From Gammaproteobacteria bacterium (lineage in GTDB: Bacteria; Pseudomonadota; Gammaproteobacteria; UBA6429; Thiohalophilaceae), in the NCBI GenBank assembly GCA_023135195.1, contig JAGLTQ010000100.1:1-64000 (forward strand): a stretch of DNA of 64,000 nt, written 5' to 3'. The notes under the pieces were generated by a model. That model ran no database searches. It saw only the letters and a program-made list of their open reading frames with translations, and was not told the DNA's origin. This document shows positions 35,063 through 43,463 of the stretch, one piece after another (position 1 is the first letter of the stretch; the number at the start of each line of letters is the position of its first letter). The position numbers and the translations under genes were made by a program.

Positions 35063-36631
35063 ATGGTTGAAGTTAAAGTACTAACAGATATTGGCGGACG
35101 TGAAGAAAATCAAGATCGAGCGGCATACTTTAAAGATGAAGAACATAATGAAACGCTTATAATCATCGCCGATGGCATGGGTGGTCACAGTGGTGGCAGC
35201 CTTGCAGCAGAAACAATTATTCAAACAGCGGAAACCGCCTGGGCTAATCGGAAATCGGCTTCTGATATTGAAAACTTCCTTAATACTATGGTGATGGATG
35301 CACATAAAGCCATCAATAAAATTGGCAAAGAAAAGGGCATGGATCCCCACTCTACCCTGGTTGCCTTATACCTAAGCGCAGATCAAGCTATTTCAGTTCA
35401 TGTTGGAGATAGTCGCATTATCCAATTCAATGACAATGGTTATGTTAAAAGAAGCATGGATCACTCAATTGCTCAGTTGTTTGTTCTACAAGGAAAAATC
35501 ACTGAAGAAGAAATGGCCAGCCATCCTGACCAAAATAAATTAACCACTAGTATGGGCGGTGAAGATGAACCTGATCTTGAAATTACCCATTGGGCATTAG
35601 AGGAAGGTCTTAAATTTATTCTATGTTCAGATGGTTTTTGGGAAATTGTTAATGTCGATACAATGAGCTCAATTCTTAACTCTGAAAACCTGATTGAATC
35701 ATTACAAAACAGAACCCGGGATGCGCTCCGTTTAGCATCAGATGACCAAGATAATACAACCGCGGTGGTGGTTAAAATTGCTAATGAAAATAAAAAAAAA
35801 TCACTAACATCTAATTATATTCTTATTACTGCATTTGCAATTATAATTCTATCAAGCTTCATGTTCTTTTCTGAAAATAAATCAGAAGATATAACCACCC
35901 AGCATGGAGTTGAAGATAAAAAAGCTCAGACCGATACTACACCAGTCAATCCAGAAACTATACCAACAAAAGAAGAACTTGACGAGCTGGCTAAAATACT
36001 TAAGTTACAAAAAATTATTTTACCCTATGCTAATAAGTTTAATGAAGACAAAGTAAAGAGTGATAATGAAGAAAACAATAAAGAAACGAATAATAAAGGC
36101 TCTTCATCAAAGTTAGGAAAACAAAGCACTGTTGAAGAGGAAGTAGAAATAATCATTACAAACTCTAGTCAAACATCGGCAAAAGTAACTGAACATTTAA
36201 GAAAAAATGGCGTCATCGGCAAAGATGACAAGTTAATAGCAAGCAGAAAAGGAAAGTTGATTAAAGAGACGAATAGCCGTATCACACAACATCAACAAAT
36301 GCACAAAGGTATTTTTATATTAGGGGCGGTAATAACAACTGTTGAACAAAATGGAAAAATTACTGTTCTACAAGGAAAAACCAGCCCTAACATTACTATT
36401 TCAATCATCCCGACTCTCAATTATATGCAAGCCTTAAAAAAATCTAGAAAGCATACAAATACAATATTTGAAAGTAAAGAGACTGGCTCACTTATCATTA
36501 TCAAACAACCTAACGAATATGTCCTTGCCTGGATAGGTCGAGTAAGTAGCAACATTGAAGAAGTAATTGTTATGAATGCACATACTGCAGAGATTATATT
36601 ACGCAGACCAATAATAATAAGTGGTAAATAA
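35063..36631 (+). CDS. Transmembrane PP2C phosphatase with PepSY/FTP-like C-terminus
   Basis: This protein of about 522 residues starts with an active PP2C domain (about 1-235): REENQDR, IADGMGGHSGG, HVGDSR, SDGFWE and QDNTTAV. One transmembrane helix (about 248-267) follows, and then an extracytoplasmic domain of about 250 residues. The last 50 residues (YVLAWIGRVS, IVMNAHTAEIILRR) resemble PepSY/FTP domains of thermolysin propeptides. The next gene, two bases on, encodes a thermolysin-family protease. The start at 35063 has GGGA upstream and matches the PP2C N-terminus; a TTG at 35015 is open but unlikely. Confidence 0.88.
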   Translation: MVEVKVLTDIGGREENQDRAAYFKDEEHNETLIIIADGMGGHSGGSLAAETIIQTAETAWANRKSASDIENFLNTMVMDAHKAINKIGKEKGMDPHSTLVALYLSADQAISVHVGDSRIIQFNDNGYVKRSMDHSIAQLFVLQGKITEEEMASHPDQNKLTTSMGGEDEPDLEITHWALEEGLKFILCSDGFWEIVNVDTMSSILNSENLIESLQNRTRDALRLASDDQDNTTAVVVKIANENKKKSLTSNYILITAFAIIILSSFMFFSENKSEDITTQHGVEDKKAQTDTTPVNPETIPTKEELDELAKILKLQKIILPYANKFNEDKVKSDNEENNKETNNKGSSSKLGKQSTVEEEVEIIITNSSQTSAKVTEHLRKNGVIGKDDKLIASRKGKLIKETNSRITQHQQMHKGIFILGAVITTVEQNGKITVLQGKTSPNITISIIPTLNYMQALKKSRKHTNTIFESKETGSLIIIKQPNEYVLAWIGRVSSNIEEVIVMNAHTAEIILRRPIIISGK

Positions 36632-36633
36632 AT

Positions 36634-38847
36634 ATGTGTAAAAAAACATGGTGTTTTGTTACTTTCTTTAGCTATATATTTTTTGTTAATTCAACTTATT
36701 CCAGAAGCATTATGGACGATCAGCTTCCGCCTGATAATAATGGAAGCTACCAAACAATCATTATAGAAAACGGTACGGAGCTAAAGTCGACAAAAGATGT
36801 ACAACAATGGGCTCAAAAAGAATTACACAACTGGATGGGCCTATCTGAAAATGATCAACTTGATATAAGTTTCCCCGAAAAATCAAAAGGAAATTATAAG
36901 TTTTATCGCATCGAACAAAAACACCATGGAATTCCAGTTATAGGACTTGAAGCAACACTATTAACATTCAAAGGGAAACCGGATTATATATTAGGCCGTA
37001 ATCACGCTATTAATAATATTCGACACAAACCATCCATCACCGAACAACAAGCAATTAACAATAGTAAAGTGATTACTGATAAAAAGAATGAAATTAATTT
37101 AGTTTACTGGCGCAAATCAAAAAGTGATATCACTTTAAGTTATGAAATTACAGGTACCTTTGAATACAAATCTGGTACAAGAGATGAAAAAGTTTATGTT
37201 AATGCTGTCAATGGAAAAATCCATAATCGAGTAGCATTAGAATATAGTTCGATTAAAAGACATATTGTTGATGTTGAATCCGCGTGTCGGGATCTTGGTA
37301 TCAACCGACCTGTTTCTTCCAAAAAAATGAATAAAGTTTTAGATCATGCAATTCGAAATTTTTCCCGAAAAGAAGGTGATGCCCCTACAGGCATAGAAAC
37401 GACTGATTATTTTTATGATCTAATGGGAAGTGCTTATATATTCCTGAAAACAACATATAACATGGATAGCCTTAATGATTCGGGTATGTATTTAAATGGT
37501 ATTGGCCGAATACGATTTAATCAGCATGTCAAAGGCATACAGTGTACTGGCAATGATTTTAATGCTTTTTGGAATGGCCATGCAAATGCACTTTTTGTAC
37601 CTGACTCAGCTATAAAATATACTGAGGTCGTTGCTCATGAGCTTGCTCATGGCATTGTTAGCAATGGCAGCAACCTTGTTTATCAAGATCAATCCGGAGC
37701 ATTAAATGAAGCCATTGCAGATGCTATTGGCGTTACATTCAGAGCATGGTTAGAATCAGGTGGGAATGAAAATAATGCTGTTACTAAAATAAATACAAGA
37801 AGAGGCATTTGGAAATTAAGAAGTCCCAGAGGCATTTTAAGGGATATGAAAACCCCTAAAAATGCTGATCCCAAATTACCGGATCATATGAGTAGCTATG
37901 TGTACACCAGTCGAGACCACGGTGGTGTTCATATAAATTCGAGTATTATCAATCAAGCATTTTATATTCTAAGTAAAGGTGGCAAACATCCCAGACGAAG
38001 AACCGGCTCCCGAGTTAAAGGCATAGGTATTAAGAAAGCGAGTCAAATATTCGCTCTCGCTGCCAGTCATATTTTAACTCCTACATCAGATTTTAAAGAT
38101 GCACGTTATGCCTTTGCCCGTGCCGCCAAGGTTCTATTTGGCAAACGTTCTCATGCCTGGGTTGCTGTGCATAAAAGTATGGATGCCGTAGGTATATCTG
38201 GCAAATGGAGTATCCCTAAGCCAAGAAAGGTTGTTGTTATTCCTCCAGCTAAAACAACAACAAAGAGTACTACAAAAATACCGACTACAAGTACAAGCTC
38301 AACTAAAACAGCTCAGGTTCCCTCAAAAACTTCAAAAACAAAAGGGAAATCAACAACAAAATCTAAATCACATTCATCTAATTCAAAAATATGGATAGCC
38401 CTTATAATTATTGGCGCTATGTTAATTATTTTTGTTTTGATAAAAATGCGACCTAATGATAAGCAAGTCGTCGGACAGTTTGAGAGAGAGACTGATAAGT
38501 CTGATGAAAATAATAAGGATTCAATTAATCAAAATATATTTGGTCATCTTGAAGCTTTAGATGGTACTGAAGCTATCCCATTAAACAATGCATTATTAGA
38601 CAGTGAAGAAGGTTTGATTATCGGTAGAGCGCATGAACTAGTTCACATCATCATGGAAAACAAAGATATTTCGCGACGTCATTCACGTATTAAATTATTT
38701 AACTCTCAACTATATATAGAAGACATGAATTCAACTTATGGTACACAAGTTGATGGTGTCAAACTCAGTCCATTTAAACCTTCTAAAATCAGTGAACAAC
38801 AAATTGTACGTTTTGCGGGGTTCTCTTATCAGCTAAAGTTAGGTTGA
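36634..38847 (+). CDS. Thermolysin-family (M4) protease-TM-FHA protein
   Basis: This 737-residue protein starts with a signal peptide, then an FTP/PepSY propeptide region (about 45-205). The M4 catalytic domain (about 230-525) is complete: HELAH at 335-339, zinc ligand E359 and proton donor H433 in GVHINSS. A Thr/Ser-rich linker, one transmembrane helix (about 587-606) and a cytoplasmic FHA domain (about 640-737; LIIGRAHE, ISRRHSRI, STYGTQVDG) follow. M4 enzymes are normally secreted, so a membrane-tethered form with a phosphothreonine reader is unusual. It is translationally linked to the transmembrane PP2C gene. Confidence 0.93.
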   Translation: MCKKTWCFVTFFSYIFFVNSTYSRSIMDDQLPPDNNGSYQTIIIENGTELKSTKDVQQWAQKELHNWMGLSENDQLDISFPEKSKGNYKFYRIEQKHHGIPVIGLEATLLTFKGKPDYILGRNHAINNIRHKPSITEQQAINNSKVITDKKNEINLVYWRKSKSDITLSYEITGTFEYKSGTRDEKVYVNAVNGKIHNRVALEYSSIKRHIVDVESACRDLGINRPVSSKKMNKVLDHAIRNFSRKEGDAPTGIETTDYFYDLMGSAYIFLKTTYNMDSLNDSGMYLNGIGRIRFNQHVKGIQCTGNDFNAFWNGHANALFVPDSAIKYTEVVAHELAHGIVSNGSNLVYQDQSGALNEAIADAIGVTFRAWLESGGNENNAVTKINTRRGIWKLRSPRGILRDMKTPKNADPKLPDHMSSYVYTSRDHGGVHINSSIINQAFYILSKGGKHPRRRTGSRVKGIGIKKASQIFALAASHILTPTSDFKDARYAFARAAKVLFGKRSHAWVAVHKSMDAVGISGKWSIPKPRKVVVIPPAKTTTKSTTKIPTTSTSSTKTAQVPSKTSKTKGKSTTKSKSHSSNSKIWIALIIIGAMLIIFVLIKMRPNDKQVVGQFERETDKSDENNKDSINQNIFGHLEALDGTEAIPLNNALLDSEEGLIIGRAHELVHIIMENKDISRRHSRIKLFNSQLYIEDMNSTYGTQVDGVKLSPFKPSKISEQQIVRFAGFSYQLKLG

Positions 38848-38860
38848 GCTCTCAGAGACA

Positions 38861-38904
38861 GAGTCAAATTATACGATGAACTATAATTTAATGTGATTTG
38901 ACTC
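38861..38904 (+). terminator. Possible terminator after the M4-FHA gene
   Basis: GAGTCAAAT (38861-38869) pairs perfectly with ATTTGACTC (38896-38904). The loop is AT-rich and itself partly self-complementary. It begins 14 bases past the stop codon. No T tract follows; instead a C9 run does, so Rho-independent termination is uncertain. Confidence 0.4.
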
Positions 38905-39225
38905 CCCCCCCCAGCTCAATTTACTAAGATGTTATACATTACAATTTATCAGGATATATTAAATATATCCAACATGAGCGCCGGTATTTAATGATCTATT
39001 AATAAATAAGCTTTTTACTTAAACCCAAGATAAAACCTTCAATATAATTATTTAATTTATCCATATTTTCCTGACATAATTTTATTTTTACACTCTTTAA
39101 CTCTAACATTTAATGATTTATGCGGTAAATTATATTCACTCACCCCATATTTACAATTATTACTTAAACATCAATAATTGGTTAAAAAATAAACACTATG
39201 CAGTTTGACAATAAAGACATCCAAT
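38905..39225. other. Intergenic gap with a perfect palindrome
   Basis: I see no gene in this stretch. It holds the C9 homopolymer (38904-38912) and a perfect dyad GGATATATTAAATATATCC (38952-38970; 8-base arms, 3-base centre) that could be an operator. The promoter for the exported-protein gene at 39226 must lie nearby. Confidence 0.4.
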
Positions 39226-39687
39226 ATGAAATTATTAAGTAAATCAATATTCGTTTTTCTTATTATTATATTTTCTCAATTAACTACTGCGTCTGGACAA
39301 CGAACAGCCGTCATTACAACAGATGCCTTAAATAAATATAAAGTTCTTAGGCTTAAAAATGATGAACCAGTTGGGAAGGTTTTACATTATATGGGCACAA
39401 TAAACAATAAAGTCCATTTACTCATGGTCACTAAAACTTCATCATCCAGAACTTCATCCGGTAAAATTGAAAGACCATGGAGTCACGTATTCAAATATAA
39501 AATATCTGTTGATGAAATGACTATTGTTAACGGATGGGATTTAACAGATAAAATAAAACAAGATAATTTTAGAATGAGGCCATCTTACTGCCCTCGATTA
39601 ATTATTTCATCAAATCAAAAAAAATACATACTAGCTAATAACAAAAAAATGAAATCAGCATGTATTACAATGAGAAGACGTTATTAA
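39226..39687 (+). CDS. Exported protein, paralogue 2 (SGQR family)
   Basis: This 153-residue protein has a signal peptide ending near TTA-SGQR. Its paralogue is the product at 16102: both keep SGQR, a LMV-K/T-KTS motif, a PWxxVxxYKI segment and MTIVNGWDLT, plus two C-terminal cysteines (SYCPR and SACI). The matching DNA over the MTIVNGWDLT codons suggests recent duplication or gene conversion. I chose the ATG at 39226; an upstream TTG at 39205 would lengthen the signal. The function is unknown. It precedes three membrane-protein genes and then the second 51-residue helical-protein gene. Confidence 0.75.
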   Translation: MKLLSKSIFVFLIIIFSQLTTASGQRTAVITTDALNKYKVLRLKNDEPVGKVLHYMGTINNKVHLLMVTKTSSSRTSSGKIERPWSHVFKYKISVDEMTIVNGWDLTDKIKQDNFRMRPSYCPRLIISSNQKKYILANNKKMKSACITMRRRY

Positions 39688-39720
39688 AACCAGACGAAAT
39701 AATAAGAGTATAGGTGTTTA

Positions 39721-40608
39721 ATGGATATTATTCATCATACACTCATTGGTGGAGCTGGGTTAAGTATTGCGGCAGAGCTTAATCAACCCTTATTAGGCGT
39801 AGCTTTTATCGTTGGTAGTATTTCCCCTGATCTCGATGTTATATTTATGTTTTTCGGGAAACGTTTTTATTTACGAAATCATCAAGGGATTACTCACTCC
39901 CTTATTCTTGCCCCACTCTTTTCTATATTTTTGTGTTTACCTTTGCTTTGGTTGCTAAATCTTGAATGGAATTGGTTAATCTATTTAGGGATGCTGGCTG
40001 GGTTAGTCATACATATTACTCTGGACTGGTTTAATACCTTTCGTATTGCACTTTTTTATCCTTTCATTAAAAAACGATACAGCCTTGATGCTATGTTTTT
40101 TATAGATAGTGTACTCTTGGCATTTACCGCAGCTTTTTACCTGTTTTATATCTATATGGACGCTAAAGCTATGGGATACATCTACCCGGTTATATTCACT
40201 GTTTATTGTACTAGCAAACTTTATTTACACAAAAAGGTAATTAATCAGCTAAATCCTCTTTATGCAATACCAAGCAGTATAAATCCTTTTGAATTTTATA
40301 TATTAGAGGGCAATGATGATTTATTGTGCGGTTATCTATATAGCGTAATCTCAAACAAAAGACATGACAAAATAAATTTCCACCCTGTTGATATGAAATT
40401 CCAAGAGCTTGCAGAAACAAGCAACGTCTTTCGAGAAATAAAGCTTATTACACGAGCATTAACAGTTACTGAGGTATTAGAAACAGATACTAAAATAACA
40501 ATAATAGCATCAGACCTCGCTGTGAGAAATTTTGGTGGGGAATTTGCTAAAACCACCCTTACATTTGATAATCATGGGAATTTACTTAATGAACTGGCTA
40601 ACATTTGA
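39721..40608 (+). CDS. Membrane-bound metal-dependent hydrolase (YdjM/DUF457-like)
   Basis: This 295-residue protein belongs to the YdjM/DUF457 type of inner-membrane hydrolases: HHTLIGGAG, SISPDLDV, RNHQGITHS and IHITLDW provide the conserved His and Asp metal residues, and about four helices follow. The C-terminal 110 residues are a soluble domain of unknown role. E. coli YdjM is LexA-regulated, but no LexA site was sought reliably here. Its gene overlaps the end of the next gene's frame, suggesting translational coupling. The substrate is unknown. Confidence 0.8.
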   Translation: MDIIHHTLIGGAGLSIAAELNQPLLGVAFIVGSISPDLDVIFMFFGKRFYLRNHQGITHSLILAPLFSIFLCLPLLWLLNLEWNWLIYLGMLAGLVIHITLDWFNTFRIALFYPFIKKRYSLDAMFFIDSVLLAFTAAFYLFYIYMDAKAMGYIYPVIFTVYCTSKLYLHKKVINQLNPLYAIPSSINPFEFYILEGNDDLLCGYLYSVISNKRHDKINFHPVDMKFQELAETSNVFREIKLITRALTVTEVLETDTKITIIASDLAVRNFGGEFAKTTLTFDNHGNLLNELANI

Positions 40609-40960
40609 GATCAAACATAGTCCAGGATTTCGTTTTAACGTAATTGATTTTATCTTTATAGTTGCTTCTGGTATTTTAAGTTTCTTAATTTATAATGAGA
40701 CTCCAAATCTTAGCTTATATTTAATACCGCTTTACCTTGTGTTTTCATTTTTTCTCTTTTGTAATGTTTTTCGCATTGGTAATAAACTTGAAGTGTTTTG
40801 GTATATACCCTTTACTCTTATCGCTATCGTATCCATATATAATTTTAATCTGAATTTATTTTGGTTTGGGATCATGATTATCCTTGAACCTATCAAATTA
40901 ATTTTAATCCTATACAAAATAAAAAACGGCCCCTACTATGGTATATTTTCAGGTGAATAA
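40589..40960 (+). CDS. Membrane protein of unknown function
   Basis: This protein of about 123 residues consists of four closely spaced hydrophobic helices with short loops. The ATG at 40589 overlaps the hydrolase gene by 20 bases; earlier ATGs in frame (40532, 40574) would run deeper into that gene and are less likely. Recognised motifs are absent. The overlap with the hydrolase gene suggests the two proteins work together in the membrane. Confidence 0.6.
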   Translation: MNWLTFEIKHSPGFRFNVIDFIFIVASGILSFLIYNETPNLSLYLIPLYLVFSFFLFCNVFRIGNKLEVFWYIPFTLIAIVSIYNFNLNLFWFGIMIILEPIKLILILYKIKNGPYYGIFSGE

Positions 40961-40984
40961 TAAACTTACTCATAAGTATAAAAA

Positions 40985-41482
40985 ATGAAAAAAAAGACCG
41001 ATAAAATTATACTGGTAGCACATAAAAGATCCATCACTATTGCTGCTTTTGTAATAATACCACTCCTCCTACTTTCTTTAGGAAGCGCGCTTTCTTCATT
41101 AACACGTATTTATGTCAACTCAGGTGAGTTTTTACTATCTATCTTCTTAGGTGGTTTACTGACATCGCTATATTACGGTCAGTTTATCCATAACAATATG
41201 ATAAAGATCATATTTGTTATTAGCTTTGGTATTTTAACCCCAGTCCTATTCATTAATGCTGCACAAGAAATATATGGATCGGGTATTCAGGAACATAGCG
41301 GATTATGGAGCCCAATATATTTTTTAACTACGCTAATAGGTGTTGTTGAGATTATTTTGTATACGAGAATTATTTTGCTTTCATTATTTAAGTCAATAAT
41401 AAAATTATTTTCTTTGATTTCAATATTGGTTCGAAAAGTTATTTTTATTATTGCAAAAAAATTAAAAGAACAAATAAAATAA
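40985..41482 (+). CDS. Membrane protein of unknown function
   Basis: This 165-residue protein has a basic N-terminus, then about four transmembrane helices (near 20-42, 47-65, 70-92 and 105-128), and a long amphipathic, Lys/Ile-rich C-terminal helix. It starts 24 bases after the previous gene, in the same direction. I recognise no family. It completes a group of three membrane-protein genes after the exported paralogue 2. Confidence 0.6.
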   Translation: MKKKTDKIILVAHKRSITIAAFVIIPLLLLSLGSALSSLTRIYVNSGEFLLSIFLGGLLTSLYYGQFIHNNMIKIIFVISFGILTPVLFINAAQEIYGSGIQEHSGLWSPIYFLTTLIGVVEIILYTRIILLSLFKSIIKLFSLISILVRKVIFIIAKKLKEQIK

Positions 41483-41711
41483 TATATTCATGAGTTAAAC
41501 TTCCTGTTAATATTTAAAATATCTTACTGCGTGCATTAAACTAATAAAGAACATTATAGATAATAACAAAATTTAATATATAAGCACCAAGAGTGGCCGT
41601 TATTTCTATTATCAATGTCATTCAATTAATAACTTCTTTACGCCTTAAGCTAATATTTTATATCGATAATATACACCGAGACGATTTCATGAAATGAGTG
41701 ATAATTAGATA

Positions 41712-41867
41712 TTATTCTTCAATTAAATTATATTTTCTTAATATTTTAACCGCCTGAATACGATTACCACATGCCATATATTGAAAAAACAGTTGAACCA
41801 TATCTGGTGGTGCTATTGTTAATAAATCACAAGCATATTCATCCATTGTTTTAATTATTTTTTTCAT
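41712..41867 (-). CDS. 51-residue helical protein, paralogue 2
   Basis: This short gene encodes about 51 residues, homologous to 16569-16733: the KTMDEY motif and the IQAVKILRKYNLIE motif are shared and the centre differs. AGGA lies six bases before the ATG at 41867; the ATG immediately before it (41870) is the alternative. It is divergent from the TraB-TIR operon that begins at 41977, as paralogue 1 is from the TIR-WD40 gene. Two independent copies with the same orientation relative to TIR genes support a functional link. Confidence 0.75.
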   Translation of the reverse strand: MKKIIKTMDEYACDLLTIAPPDMVQLFFQYMACGNRIQAVKILRKYNLIEE

Positions 41868-41976
41868 CATAATTCCTTTTTTATTTTGCTAAAAATCAAC
41901 CTGATTTACTGACATAATACTCATTAGTCACTCTTAGTATTTAGATGTAGCTAATTAACAAATGTCAGGAAAAAAT

Positions 41977-42927
41977 ATGGCAAAAGTAAGAATAAGCTCA
42001 AAAATATTACAACAATCAGATAACCTCCCCCCTAATTCTCTGGATTACCTGGAATTTGATTTTAAAGGGGTAACATTCCGTTGTTTTGGGATATTACATG
42101 GCATTACAGGTGGACTAAACCGTGATTATCGTGAATTCATAAAGCAATCAATTAAAGCTATAGATGGGGTTAAACTGGCTGAGAAAGGCATGAAACAACT
42201 CTATCGTAATTGTGGCATTGAAGCCGAATTAGAAGACTGGGCAGTTTTACGCCCAATTGATAGCTTTGTTATGGGGTTCCAATTACTCGCTGATCCTCGG
42301 TCTCTTTGGATGATTACAATAGATGCGCTACGAGAGAAGTTTCGCAAACATGATGCTTTTATAACAAACAAGAGAACAAACATTTCTGATCTTGGTGAAT
42401 CAAGCTATTTTCATTATCTGGATGAACAAGAACGTCGTGAGATTGCAGGCTTTTTACCCTCACAACAAGCGATTAGTAATGATCTCAAATCCATGACTCA
42501 TTGGTATAGCGCGATTATTCCGAAATCTCGTCATAAGAAAATCGATCATCCACAGTGGCGACGACTTTTATTATTAGAGCGTGTAATGCATATCCCCTGC
42601 CGTTCTATCCATATGCTGCATTACGCTCTCAGCTATGCACAAACGCATAGTCACCAACAGATTAATTTACTTATAGGAGAGACTCATAATACAGATATGC
42701 AATTTCTCGCAGAAAATATAAACATATTTAAAAGCGAACTAGATAGTAAGCAACTCAATGTTATACAAAAAATTATTGTAAAAGCGACAAATATGGGTAA
42801 GCGAAGAACAATATCAAAAAACATTATTTTTGGCCTGAAAAAAATAAATTACCTTGTATTTCTATTAATGGGTGCGGCTTCAGCATTAAGTTTATATTTC
42901 GTTATCTATGTAATTCTCAATAATTAA
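41977..42927 (+). CDS. TraB/TIKI-like protein with C-terminal membrane anchor
   Basis: This protein of about 316 residues carries two GxxH motifs, GILH (near residue 43 of the open frame) and GETH (near 239), the defining pair of the TraB/TIKI/Ere-like metallohydrolase group. A Glu in AEKG (near 74) is a plausible third ligand. One transmembrane helix (about 296-318) anchors the C-terminus. AGGA lies six bases before the ATG at 41977, while the ATG at 41962 has no such site. It is the first gene of an operon that continues to 50730. The match is based on motifs only, so the family call is provisional. Confidence 0.55.
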   Translation: MAKVRISSKILQQSDNLPPNSLDYLEFDFKGVTFRCFGILHGITGGLNRDYREFIKQSIKAIDGVKLAEKGMKQLYRNCGIEAELEDWAVLRPIDSFVMGFQLLADPRSLWMITIDALREKFRKHDAFITNKRTNISDLGESSYFHYLDEQERREIAGFLPSQQAISNDLKSMTHWYSAIIPKSRHKKIDHPQWRRLLLLERVMHIPCRSIHMLHYALSYAQTHSHQQINLLIGETHNTDMQFLAENINIFKSELDSKQLNVIQKIIVKATNMGKRRTISKNIIFGLKKINYLVFLLMGAASALSLYFVIYVILNN

Positions 42928-42930
42928 TAT

Positions 42931-43458
42931 ATGGAAAACATGAACGAATCTCAAATGAATGAACCTCCTATTTGTGAGACAAGAGAAAAATACCTTATTG
43001 GTCCTATAAGTTGGAAATTGTTCAACCAGATTAATTATTTACTTGCTAGTGATAAAGAAAAAGAAGATTTTGTTGATGTTATGCTACATCCAAAAGGTTA
43101 TTTATGTATCAGACGAGCAGTACAGGAAACGGTATTTGGATTTGAATTTCGCGTTCATATAGATGATATTCAGCTGCCTATTAAATTAATAGAGGCATCT
43201 ACTAAACAAAATATGAGCAGTATCGTCATTGCGGTAAAAGAGAATAAAAATGTCGTTCAAATAACACAATTTGTTCACGAAAAAAAGCCAGATACAGACT
43301 TAGGTTATTCAAGTGGTTCAAGTGATGGCATAGGTATTCAAATGAAAGATATTACAAAAGCAAAGGAAGTAAAAAATCTGCTAAACACTTTAATAAATAA
43401 GTTGGTGAATAATCCAACACTGGTATATGCACTATTACCCTTTTACTGGCAAGATTAA
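42931..43458 (+). CDS. Unknown protein in the TIR operon
   Basis: This 175-residue soluble protein has mixed strands and helices and no cysteine-rich, membrane or nucleotide-binding motif that I can see. It lies 3 bases after the TraB-like gene and 5 bases before the first TIR gene, so the three are one transcript. A Gly/Ser-rich loop (SSGSSDGIG) divides it into two parts. Its fixed position between the two neighbours suggests a dedicated partner. I do not recognise it. Confidence 0.7.
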   Translation: MENMNESQMNEPPICETREKYLIGPISWKLFNQINYLLASDKEKEDFVDVMLHPKGYLCIRRAVQETVFGFEFRVHIDDIQLPIKLIEASTKQNMSSIVIAVKENKNVVQITQFVHEKKPDTDLGYSSGSSDGIGIQMKDITKAKEVKNLLNTLINKLVNNPTLVYALLPFYWQD

Positions 43459-43463
43459 TACAT

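Noticed and set aside
20111-38847. Type VI secretion regulatory cluster (PpkA/PppA/Fha)
   Set aside because: Kinase, phosphatase and FHA genes are present, but no T6SS structural gene (tssB, tssC, hcp, clpV, vgrG) is in the window.
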